The notes beneath the pieces are model-generated. The model did not search any database. It was not told where the DNA came from and was given only the letters and a program-made list of their open reading frames with translations. Shown here one piece after another: positions 9,552-17,441 of a DNA stretch of 52,722 nucleotides (positions are counted from its first letter, which is position 1; each line of letters begins with the position of its first letter). The DNA is taken from the NCBI GenBank assembly GCA_902623185.1, contig CACNSW010000009.1, positions 1 to 52,722 of the forward strand, written 5' to 3'. The position numbers and the translations under genes were made by a program. Origin of the DNA: an uncultured SAR116 cluster alpha proteobacterium. GTDB lineage: Bacteria; Pseudomonadota; Alphaproteobacteria; Puniceispirillales; Puniceispirillaceae.

Positions 9552-10721
9552 TCAGATCACATGAACATGCTGTGGAAAGTCACACAGCCGGACACAGCCC
9601 GTGTCTGTTATGTGCAGAGTCTCGCTTAGTTCCATTCCCCAATCATCCATCCACATCCCCAAAATCACGTGGACAACCGCGTTTTGACGCACAATTGTCT
9701 GGTCCTCAGGCCGTAAAGACAATGTATGCTCGCCCCAATCAGGTGCGTAGGCGTTGCCTATTGAATAGCCAATCCGGCTTTTTTTCTCGAGACCGTGGCG
9801 ATCAAGCACTCTCTGCCATGCCTGATGAACGTCACCCGCAATAGCACCAGGTTTCAGCGCCTCCATCACTGCCATCATTCCCTCTTGAACTGCGTCTGAT
9901 GTCCGCATCAGCCTGTCCGATGGGTTGCCGAGGTGCGCCGTTCTGGCCAGCCCGACATTGTAGCGTTTTCTGCACCCACCCAACTCAAACGCCACGGTTT
10001 GCCCTGCCTCAAGTGGTGCATCGTTCCACATTGGGTGCGCCGCTGTCGCCGCTTCACCCGCCAATATCAGGGGGTGCAAGGCGGGCATGTCCCCACCAAA
10101 TTCTGGTGTCCCTCTGATCATCGTGGCGGTGATATCAGCCATTAGATCGCATTGTCGAACACCAATTTGTGTGCCATCCCATGCTGTCTGCATCGCAATT
10201 TCTGCAATACGAGCCGCCTGCCCCATCACTGCAATCTCAGCCTCACTTTTGACGAACCGCAACCAATTCACCAGCAAATCAGCTCCAGTCCAAGTGGCAT
10301 TCGGCAAACTAGCCTGCAGCGCTCTGACTGCACGCGGTGTGAGAAAATAAACATCATCCTCATAACCTATCCGCGCCAAGGCTAGCCCATTGGCCACCAT
10401 CCAGTCTGCCAAGTACTCCATCGGATGTGTGTCAGGACGCTGCACCAATGCTTCGGGGTAAGCGATGATCTGTGTGTCGCTCAAGTAGGTGGTTAATTTC
10501 GCCGATCCGGCGTCCATTTGGCGGCCAATCCAGAATGGCCCGTCCTGCAAATCGACAAGCATGACCTGCGGTGTGTAAAACGACCACGCATCATAACCAG
10601 TCAACCAATTAATATTTGCTGGGTTGCCTAAAATCAGCACTTCAATCTGGCGCGCCGCCATTTCAGCTCTCACACGATCTAGCCTGTTATCATATTCGGC
10701 TTTGGGAAATGCTGGTACCAT
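9552..10721 (-). CDS. doeA: M24-fold hydrolase, ectoine hydrolase (DoeA/EutD)-like
   Basis: A 389-aa pita-bread-fold protein related to creatinase and prolidase. The N-terminal creatinase domain (GNPANINWLTGYDAWSFY) is followed by the M24 domain. The Asp pair that binds metal in true M24 peptidases is not present where expected (FELGGCRKRYNVGLART), as in the metal-free creatinase/ectoine hydrolase branch. The segments GYSIGNAYAPDWGEHT and LLVNWLRFVKS resemble what I recall of DoeA, which opens ectoine to N-acetyl-2,4-diaminobutyrate. It sits 24 bases after the agmatinase-like gene and 3 bases before the ArgE-like gene. Alternatives are a guanidino-compound amidinohydrolase or an atypical Xaa-Pro dipeptidase. 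Confidence 0.65.
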   Translation of the reverse strand: MVPAFPKAEYDNRLDRVRAEMAARQIEVLILGNPANINWLTGYDAWSFYTPQVMLVDLQDGPFWIGRQMDAGSAKLTTYLSDTQIIAYPEALVQRPDTHPMEYLADWMVANGLALARIGYEDDVYFLTPRAVRALQASLPNATWTGADLLVNWLRFVKSEAEIAVMGQAARIAEIAMQTAWDGTQIGVRQCDLMADITATMIRGTPEFGGDMPALHPLILAGEAATAAHPMWNDAPLEAGQTVAFELGGCRKRYNVGLARTAHLGNPSDRLMRTSDAVQEGMMAVMEALKPGAIAGDVHQAWQRVLDRHGLEKKSRIGYSIGNAYAPDWGEHTLSLRPEDQTIVRQNAVVHVILGMWMDDWGMELSETLHITDTGCVRLCDFPQHVHVI

Positions 10722-10745
10722 GACTTTCTTTCCGGGCAGCGGCCG

Positions 10746-11714
10746 CTAATCATCCATCCTAAAAGAGACCCCAGGCAGCACACATAGCATCTCAAAAATC
10801 AAATTGGCCGCAAGAAGCGCAGTATTGCCCTGCAAATCATAAGGTGGTGACACTTCGACAAGGTCACAGCCAACCAAGTTCATGCCCCTGCAACCACGAA
10901 TAAGCTCGATTGCTTGTATAGATGTGAGGCCGCCTATCTCTGGCGTGCCGGTGCCCGGAGCGTAAGCGGGGTCTAGTGAATCAATATCAAATGTTAAATA
11001 GACGGGAAAATTTCCCATTTTTGGACGGATACTGTCAATGAGAGGCGTTGCCGATTTGTGCCACAATTCTTCTGCCTGTGTGACCTCAAAACCCTTCTTA
11101 CGCGCCCAGTCAAAATCTTCAGCAGTGTACCCGGTTCCGCGAAGGCCAATCTGAAATGTGTGATTTGGGTCGATCAGACCTTCTTCAAGCGCCCTGCGGA
11201 ACGGAGTGCCATGGGCAATGGACTCGCCAAACATGCGATCATTGATGTCGGCATGGGCGTCAATGTGGACGAGACCGACAGGCCCGTGTTTCTTCGCGAT
11301 TGAACGCAACACCGGTAGAGTTAGAGTGTGATCACCGCCAAGGGTTATGGGTATGACTTGATGGGTGAGGACGTTGTCATAAAACGCCTCGATGCGCCTT
11401 ACGGCATCCTTAAGATCAAAGGTGTTAATGGGCACATCGCCAATATCGGCAATGCGCAACGACTCAAAAGGTGCGGCCCGCGTCCACATATGGTAGGGAC
11501 GTAACATCACAGACTCAGCACGGATTTGCTTTGGTCCGAAGCGGGTGCCAGGCCGGTTTGACGTACCAACATCCAGCGGGATGCCAATAAAACACGCGTC
11601 AAGTCCCACGGCATCCAGTGCTGCAGGCAATCTCATCATTGTTCCGGGGCCAGCAAAACGGGGCATCTCATTACCACCGAGCGGCTGAAAAAGGTCACTA
11701 TTACTCATTTTCAT
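10746..11714 (-). CDS. Agmatinase / ureohydrolase-family guanidino hydrolase
   Basis: A 322-aa arginase-fold enzyme. All dimanganese-site motifs are intact: LGGDHTLTLP, HIDAHADINDR, and DIDSLDPAYAPGTGTPE. The family splits urea from agmatine, guanidinobutyrate, guanidinopropionate or similar compounds. It is the first gene of the four-gene minus-strand run that continues with the DoeA-like, ArgE-like and EamA genes. A second ATG two codons downstream (11708) is equally possible, and no strong ribosome site is visible. Because the partners are not putrescine genes, the substrate may not be agmatine. Confidence 0.8.
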   Translation of the reverse strand: MKMSNSDLFQPLGGNEMPRFAGPGTMMRLPAALDAVGLDACFIGIPLDVGTSNRPGTRFGPKQIRAESVMLRPYHMWTRAAPFESLRIADIGDVPINTFDLKDAVRRIEAFYDNVLTHQVIPITLGGDHTLTLPVLRSIAKKHGPVGLVHIDAHADINDRMFGESIAHGTPFRRALEEGLIDPNHTFQIGLRGTGYTAEDFDWARKKGFEVTQAEELWHKSATPLIDSIRPKMGNFPVYLTFDIDSLDPAYAPGTGTPEIGGLTSIQAIELIRGCRGMNLVGCDLVEVSPPYDLQGNTALLAANLIFEMLCVLPGVSFRMDD

Positions 11715-11740
11715 CCAATTTCACAGATTTGTGCCAAAAC

Positions 11741-12568
11741 CTAAAGACGCGCAGCGTGCCAGCGCAGATGATCATCCATGAATGTCGAAATAAAAAAATA
11801 GGAATGATCATAACCTGCCTGCATCCGCAAGGTAAGATTGATATTGGCGTTACGGCACGCTTCCTCGAGCAGCCATGGACGCAGACCATTCTCAAGAAAG
11901 CTGTCAGCATCACCCTGGTCAACGAGAAGATCAGAAACTTCATGCCCATCCTCAATCAGGGCAACAGCATCGTAAGCGCGCCACTGAGCTACGTCATCCC
12001 CAAGATATTTGCCAAAAGCTGTTGTCGACCAATCCGCTGTCATCGGATTGACAATCGGAGCAAAAGCAGAACAACTTTTAAATCTTTCCGGATTCCTAAG
12101 CGCCATAATTAGCGCTCCGTGCCCCCCCATCGAGTGCCCAAAAATACCTTGACGTGACATATCAACGGCAAAATTTTCAGCGACTAGTTCTGAAAGTTCG
12201 TTTAAAATATACGAGTACATTTGATAATGTCTGGCATAAGGAACTACAGTTGCATCAACATAGAAGCCTGCACCTGATCCAAATTGCCAGTTATCAACTT
12301 CATCTGGCACGTCTTCACCACGCGGGCTTGTGTCAGGACAGATAATAGCAATGCCGAGCTCGGCAGCTATACGTCTGTATTCCCCCTTTTCCATAACATT
12401 GGTATGACTACAGGTAAGGCCCGACAAATACCATAGAAGTGGCACGGGCCCCTCGCCCCCTGGCGGCATGAAAACGGCAAATGTCATCTCGCACCCTGTG
12501 GTTTGCGCCTGGTGCCGGTAAACACCCTGAACTCCGCCATGGGACAAGGCTTTTGAGACCATTTCCAT
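11741..12568 (-). CDS. fghA: S-formylglutathione hydrolase
   Basis: A 275-aa esterase-D-family serine hydrolase that splits S-formylglutathione to formate and glutathione. The nucleophile is in FGHSMGGHGAL, the Asp in DQGDADSFL and the His in GYDHSYFF. LYLSGLTCSHTNVMEKG is a family hallmark. The ATG overlaps the adhC stop in a TGATG arrangement (12570-12566), indicating translational coupling in a two-gene formaldehyde-oxidation operon. The upstream in-frame TTG is therefore not used as start. Confidence 0.94.
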   Translation of the reverse strand: MEMVSKALSHGGVQGVYRHQAQTTGCEMTFAVFMPPGGEGPVPLLWYLSGLTCSHTNVMEKGEYRRIAAELGIAIICPDTSPRGEDVPDEVDNWQFGSGAGFYVDATVVPYARHYQMYSYILNELSELVAENFAVDMSRQGIFGHSMGGHGALIMALRNPERFKSCSAFAPIVNPMTADWSTTAFGKYLGDDVAQWRAYDAVALIEDGHEVSDLLVDQGDADSFLENGLRPWLLEEACRNANINLTLRMQAGYDHSYFFISTFMDDHLRWHAARL

Positions 12569-13677
12569 CAAAAAACAACAACTGACCGAATTGACTCACC
12601 GGCATGCATTAGATCAAACCCTTTGTTAATATCCTCAAGCTTTAGAGTGTGCGTGATCATCGGATCGATATCAATTTTACCCTGCATATACCAATCGACA
12701 ATTTTTGGAACATCTGTTCGGCCACGTGCACCACCAAATGCTGTGCCACGCCAACTGCGGCCTGTCACCAGTTGGAAGGGGCGGGTTGAGATTTCCTGCC
12801 CAGCCCCAGCTACACCGATGATGATCGATTCTCCCCATCCTTTATGCGCACATTCCAGCGCCTGTCGCATAACAGAGGTGTTACCAATACACTCAAAGGA
12901 GTAGTCAGCGCCACCGCCAGTTAACTCAACAAGATGGCCAACGAGATCACTTTCTATTTCATTTGGATTGACGAAATGCGTCATTCCAAATTTTTCACCC
13001 CATTCCTTTTTGCTATTATTGAGGTCAACACCCACAATCATATTGGCTCCGATCATGCGAAGACCCTGAATAACATTTAGTCCAATGCCGCCAAGACCAA
13101 ACACCACTGCATTACATCCAAGCTCTGCTTTGGCGGTATTGACCACAGCCCCAATGCCAGTGGTAACGCCACAGCCGATATAGCAGATCTTGTCAAAGGG
13201 CGCCTTTTTATCAACCTTTGCTAGCGCAATTTCCGGCAGCACGGTAAAATTTGAAAACGTCGACGTGCCCATGTAGTGAAGAACCGGTTTGCCATTGATG
13301 GAAAAACGGCTTGTGCCATCTGGCATCACGCCTTGCCCCTGCGTGGTACGAATTGCCTGACAAAGATTTGTTTTTGGATGTAAACAGTAGTCGCATTCGC
13401 GGCACTCCGGGGTGTAGAGAGGGATCACGTGATCACCAATTTCTACACTGGTCACACCCGCGCCAACTTCGCGCACAACGCCTGCACCCTCATGCCCGAG
13501 AATAGCTGGAAACAATCCCTCTGGATCAGCGCCGGACAGGGTAAACTCATCCGTATGGCAAATACCTGTCGCCATGATTTCCACCATTACCTCGCCAGCG
13601 CGAGGGCCGTCAAGATCGACCTCCATGATTTCCAGTGGCTTACCTGCCTCAACGGCAACTGCAGCTCGCGTCTTCAT
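12568..13677 (-). CDS. adhC: S-(hydroxymethyl)glutathione dehydrogenase (class III alcohol dehydrogenase)
   Basis: A 369-aa zinc alcohol dehydrogenase of class III that oxidises the formaldehyde-glutathione adduct with NAD+. Visible features are the catalytic-zinc Cys/His region GICHTDEFTLSGADPEG and GHEGAGVV, the structural-zinc cysteines in ECRECDYCLHPKTNLC, and the NAD Rossmann motif FGLGGIGLNVIQG. With fghA it turns formaldehyde into formate. This fits an organism that demethylates methylated amines or sulfur compounds. Length equals the family norm. Confidence 0.95.
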   Translation of the reverse strand: MKTRAAVAVEAGKPLEIMEVDLDGPRAGEVMVEIMATGICHTDEFTLSGADPEGLFPAILGHEGAGVVREVGAGVTSVEIGDHVIPLYTPECRECDYCLHPKTNLCQAIRTTQGQGVMPDGTSRFSINGKPVLHYMGTSTFSNFTVLPEIALAKVDKKAPFDKICYIGCGVTTGIGAVVNTAKAELGCNAVVFGLGGIGLNVIQGLRMIGANMIVGVDLNNSKKEWGEKFGMTHFVNPNEIESDLVGHLVELTGGGADYSFECIGNTSVMRQALECAHKGWGESIIIGVAGAGQEISTRPFQLVTGRSWRGTAFGGARGRTDVPKIVDWYMQGKIDIDPMITHTLKLEDINKGFDLMHAGESIRSVVVF

Positions 13678-13835
13678 CTTTCCACTCCCCCGAAATTTAA
13701 TTTAACTCTTCTGGTTGTTAGAATTCATGACCCTTGAACGATGACACGACATTCAGACAAAATTCAAGGCAGTTTTTGCGGGTTAACTGTTTCTGCCACG
13801 CCACTACTTTGTTTCAAAACCTAGGACTTTCAGCT

Positions 13836-14711
13836 TTAAGCCCGTCGAATCTTAGACAAAAAATTCACTAACTCTGCAGCAACTTTGCCAGTTTGTTCAA
13901 TATGCTGAAAATGACCACAATTCTCTAAAGAAACAAAATAAGAATATCTCAAAATTTCAGCCATTTCCCAGCTCACATTCAAAGGCACCATGCGATCACA
14001 ATCAGAGGCTATGACGAGCACAGGAACCGCAATTTCTCCTACACGTTCAGTCAGATCAAATCTACTACACGCAAGAAAATCCCCGTGTACAGTTTTTGAA
14101 CCCGCATCTAATATCCTCTGCTTGGCTTTTTCCCTAAAAAATGCTGCCATTTGCTGACTTCCTGCGACAGCCCCAGTTTTTTTATGCCATGAATATCTAA
14201 CGATACTGTCGACAGTCGCTTCAAAAGTGTTTTGTAAACCTTCAAGTATAGCGTTGTTAACAATCATCTTACTCGCACCACCTATCGCTACAACCGAACA
14301 AATACGTCGATGGTGACTTAGTGAAGCGTTTAATGCGACCGCGGCACCCATAGAATGTCCTACTAAGCATGTGTTTTCGAGGTCCATGGCATCCAAAAAA
14401 TCCATGATATCTCTAGAATATTCATCTATACTGGATTTACTTTTGCCTTCCGATTTTCCATGCCCAGGTAAATCAACAGCGTAAACTGAATATTCGTCCA
14501 ACCCAGCATTAAAAAGCCTGATCACACCGTGGTTGCTTGGCGTTAATCCAGCTGATCTAGTTTGATCGTTGATACAGCGCCATGCCATCGGCCAATCAAT
14601 TTCCTGTCCACCCGCGCCATGAATTAGGACAATTTTCGGACTGTTGATATCTCCAAGAACACCATTGAAACTGTATGATATGTCGTGATTTTGAATAGTG
14701 ACTTTGGGCAT
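13836..14711 (-). CDS. Alpha/beta hydrolase
   Basis: A 291-aa soluble alpha/beta-hydrolase. The oxyanion-region motif LIHGAGGQEIDW is near the N-terminus, the nucleophile elbow is GHSMGAAVALN, an acidic residue lies in VIASDCDRMVP, and the catalytic His is in CGHFQHIEQTGK. Substrate is not deducible. Ester, lactone or C-C bond hydrolysis are all possible. It stands alone, about 160 bases from adhC. Its codon usage and AT content are closer to the following AT-rich region than to the preceding operon. Confidence 0.75.
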   Translation of the reverse strand: MPKVTIQNHDISYSFNGVLGDINSPKIVLIHGAGGQEIDWPMAWRCINDQTRSAGLTPSNHGVIRLFNAGLDEYSVYAVDLPGHGKSEGKSKSSIDEYSRDIMDFLDAMDLENTCLVGHSMGAAVALNASLSHHRRICSVVAIGGASKMIVNNAILEGLQNTFEATVDSIVRYSWHKKTGAVAGSQQMAAFFREKAKQRILDAGSKTVHGDFLACSRFDLTERVGEIAVPVLVIASDCDRMVPLNVSWEMAEILRYSYFVSLENCGHFQHIEQTGKVAAELVNFLSKIRRA

Positions 14712-15378
14712 TCAATAAATCCCATGAAAAAATTGGCATTCCAAAAACAGGCAACTGACTGATTAATGGAGATGTTAACTCGTTGCATCGTGCAATAATT
14801 TATCTGATATATACCAAATTAAAGTACTCCAAACAGTCTTTACCAAATGTGTAAAAAATTTATTAAAGATTTTCGGCTAGCTCTGCTTTCTCCAAGGAGG
14901 CAATCAACACGGCAATAAAGCAAGTTTTTAAAAAAATTTGTCTACGCCGACACGGGGACTGAAAAGCCTGATTACTCGCCGAAAATAAACCTCGATGGAC
15001 ACAGTCCTACCATTGTCACCGTGATAATTTATTGCGCAAACCTTGGCTTAGTTGATGTTGGTCTCATCACCCTAGGCGATATACCTGCTAATTCAAGAAT
15101 AATTACAAAAACTTGAGAAGAAAACATTACATCGTTTCCAAAATGAGGACATCCAATTTTTACACCGTTGATAACGCGACCAACCCGTCAAGCTCTTAAG
15201 TTTAAAAGTAAATTATGGTGAAAAATTAACCAGAAAGTTAATTTATCTGCCCCACTCACCACTAATAATCTGGGCTCTAACATAATATTGATGTTGCTAG
15301 GCGACGAAGGTGGTGATGCACCTTTTGGGAATCGTTTATTTCAAGCGTGTGGACCTTTGAATACTCAGTAAAGTTTCG
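14712..15378. other. 667-bp gap without a recognisable gene
   Basis: AT-rich spacer between two minus-strand genes. The part next to 14711 probably holds the promoter of the alpha/beta hydrolase gene. A stretch of about 67 open codons lies around 14918-15117 on the plus strand, but it has no good start codon, no ribosome site and no family resemblance. I see no RNA gene, repeat array or insertion sequence here. Confidence 0.4.
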
Positions 15379-15975
15379 TCATTCATTCGGTCCTCGAGAG
15401 AGAGAACGGATGACAAGATCACTAAACACATCTCCAATATCTCCGGGGGATTGAAGGCCGTCAGGGTTTAGCCACAGGCAAGAATAAAAATACATCCCTA
15501 AAAGGCCTTTCACAGCGATTTTATCGACTGGTCTAAACACATCTTGCTGGACACCTTCCTCTATTGTTTCAGACCAGATTTGTTGGTATTCTGCATGCAT
15601 GCACATTACGTCATGGTGTCTTGAGCCGGTCAAAGACTGTACTTCGCGGAAACAGACAATTATCTCTGCTAAACTACCACTAATGACAGCCATCAAGTGT
15701 CGGCTCAACGCTTTTAAACGCTGGATAGGGTCTGGGTATTCCTTTGCTATCCTATGGCCAGACTGAACAAGATCTGAAATGTACTGTGAAGCAATTTCGT
15801 GAAGAAGGTCTTCTTTGCTTTCTATGTGATGGTAGAGCGTTCCACGACCAAACCCCGAAGCCGCCCCAATTTCAGCGACGCCTACTCCATTGTAGCCTTT
15901 TTTTGCAAACAACGAGGCTGCCACTTTAGTTATCTTCTTTGCCTGTACTGTTTGTTTCAATTTTTTGTTATCCAT
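15379..15975 (-). CDS. TetR/AcrR-family transcriptional regulator
   Basis: A 198-aa one-component regulator. The N-terminal TetR DNA-binding domain (about residues 14-60) is clear: AASLFAKKGYNGVGVAEIG, then GFGRGTLYHHIESKEDLL. The C-terminal ligand/dimer domain resembles the group that regulates acyl-CoA and fatty-acid genes, but the ligand is unknown. It is divergent from the MaoC/SUOX/ETF operon across a 950-bp spacer that contains two copies of a partly palindromic 28-bp sequence, so it is the best candidate for the protein that binds them. Confidence 0.85.
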   Translation of the reverse strand: MDNKKLKQTVQAKKITKVAASLFAKKGYNGVGVAEIGAASGFGRGTLYHHIESKEDLLHEIASQYISDLVQSGHRIAKEYPDPIQRLKALSRHLMAVISGSLAEIIVCFREVQSLTGSRHHDVMCMHAEYQQIWSETIEEGVQQDVFRPVDKIAVKGLLGMYFYSCLWLNPDGLQSPGDIGDVFSDLVIRSLSRGPNE

Positions 15976-16730
15976 CGATTAATACTAAGTTGGTAAGTCG
16001 GTTGCACCCATGTCCTCCAAACGTAATACTTATCACCGCGCCTATAACGACTTTGATGTATTCCCAACCAGATAGTATTACCTCGACTTCCTACAACGCG
16101 TAAACGTGCAATTATGAATTTGCTTCGAATTGTCTCATTTCGTGAACTAGTAATCCAACCATTTTAGCACCTGAGCCTACCAATATTTGCCAGATTACAA
16201 CTGTACTGCCAGACAAATTTACCTTTTGGCTATCCGCTCCGGTTTTTTATGAATTGCATGGATATTTACCTACTTCACCTGTCGACTACATATAAGTAGC
16301 GCTCATCTAATACATTATTAAAGTTAGAATGTTGGCCAGTGTCCTAAATTTCAATATGGTTTGGATTTCTTGATTTGACCAGCACCCCGAATGAGCATAT
16401 CCCAATTATGAATTCGCCAAAAATTGATAGGTCAATGTCACTTTTTAGGTCCGAGATTACAACGCGCTAAGCTTAGCTGTTGGATAGCGAGCAAGAGTTC
16501 CCTGCAACTAACTAATAGGAGCTGTTTTTTCGTTAGGATTAAAAATTTCTCGTGGATTGCTTACTGCTTATCCATCGTTATCAAGCCCGAATAAAGTTTA
16601 TAAAAAATAGATAATTCTAGGTTACTAAAGCGTCAAGCTGTTTCGAACTAACCTCCCAAAATAGCAGGTCGATATAGTGTTTTGCCCTCCCAAACGGGTG
16701 ATTGAAATTATAAATGCAAAAAGTAATTAT

Positions 16731-16758
16731 CACTTGTATTGTACCGTTTGGTCTGTAC
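16731..16758 (+). promoter_or_regulatory. Operator-like 28-bp repeat, copy A, with 9-bp inverted arms
   Basis: First of two exact 28-base copies sharing the core GTACCGTTTGGTCTGTAC. In this copy the flanks complete an inverted repeat, GTATTGTAC (16736-16744) and GTACAATAC (16755-16763), separated by 10 bases. A dyad of this size is typical for a TetR-dimer operator. It lies about 170 bases upstream of the maoC-like start and is divergent from the TetR gene. Confidence 0.6.
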
Positions 16759-16815
16759 AATACGAAAGCGTTATGATGTGAGCTAATTAAAGAGTGCATT
16801 CTGCGACGTTTTTGA

Positions 16816-16843
16816 CACTTGTATTGTACCGTTTGGTCTGTAC
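16816..16843 (+). promoter_or_regulatory. Operator-like 28-bp repeat, copy B
   Basis: Second exact copy, 85 bases downstream of copy A (about eight helical turns, so on the same face of DNA). Here only the GTAC...GTAC inner dyad is kept because the right flank differs. A TTGACA hexamer (16812-16817) overlaps its left edge and could be a -35 element, though no good -10 follows at the right spacing. Binding here would sit over or next to the operon promoter. Confidence 0.6.
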
Positions 16844-16925
16844 CGTCACAGCTGATGATTTTGGGGTAGAACGTGCTCACCCGTTTTGGCCTATGTGAAA
16901 CTTATTAAAATAACGAAAGCCTCGT

Positions 16926-17381
16926 ATGTCTGTCGCAGAAAGAAAAAATGGCTGGGAGGGCGTTGTAAACGGCAAACCAAAAATCGGGCAAGTTAGTGAA
17001 CGTTTTCGTACCACTAGGTTGGAGGATATCCAAGCATTTACCGATATGACCGGTGACAAAAATCCAGTTCACTATGATGAGGAACTTGCGAAAAAAACCC
17101 CGTTTGGCAAGCTTATAGTACAAGGTGGTGTAACAACCGGTCTTCTTAACGCCTGTGTCGCTGAAGACTTGCCCGGACCTGGAACGGTGTTTTTATCCAC
17201 TGAACTAAAATTCATAAAAGCTGTAGGTATTGGAGAAAAGTTGACTGCTCGCGTTGAAATTGAATCAGTAAGAGATGACAAGCCCATTTGCAAGCTGACA
17301 ACTACTATCACCGACAGTGTTGGTGATTTATGTGTTGATGGCACCGCAACAACTTACACCATGGCACTCAAAGGCCTTTGA
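16926..17381 (+). CDS. MaoC-like (R)-specific enoyl-CoA hydratase
   Basis: A 151-aa single hot-dog-fold protein of the MaoC/PhaJ group. The hydratase motif is intact: catalytic Asp and His in TDMTGDKNPVHYDEE, followed by FGKLIVQGGVTTG. Such enzymes add water to trans-2-enoyl-CoA. It is the first gene of the operon that continues with a SUOX-fold molybdoenzyme (60 bases downstream) and both ETF subunits. Its presence suggests that the operon's substrate is a CoA thioester. No strong ribosome site is seen; GAAAG lies about 8 bases upstream of the ATG. Confidence 0.82.
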   Translation: MSVAERKNGWEGVVNGKPKIGQVSERFRTTRLEDIQAFTDMTGDKNPVHYDEELAKKTPFGKLIVQGGVTTGLLNACVAEDLPGPGTVFLSTELKFIKAVGIGEKLTARVEIESVRDDKPICKLTTTITDSVGDLCVDGTATTYTMALKGL

Positions 17382-17441
17382 AACGCGGAAAACTTCTCCA
17401 AAAAACTTTACTAGAAATATAATAATGCGGGAGTGTTAACT

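Larger units (their letters stand above)
15976..16925. other. 950-bp AT-rich divergent spacer
   Basis: No coding sequence can be supported on either strand. The region must carry the promoter of the TetR gene at its left end and that of the maoC-like operon at its right end. Its only clear structure is the pair of 28-bp direct repeats at 16731-16758 and 16816-16843. A 12-bp palindrome GCTAAGCTTAGC occurs at 16466-16477 but palindromes of this size are expected by chance in the window. Confidence 0.5.

Noticed and set aside
9552-10721. M24-fold protein as DMSP lyase DddP or Xaa-Pro aminopeptidase
   Set aside because: The metal-binding Asp pair expected in M24 peptidases and DddP is missing, and conserved segments look closer to the DoeA/creatinase branch.
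16731-16843. 28-bp direct repeats resembling a CRISPR array
   Set aside because: Only two copies with a 57-base interval, partial dyad extending beyond one copy, no cas genes, and a promoter position; an operator fits better.
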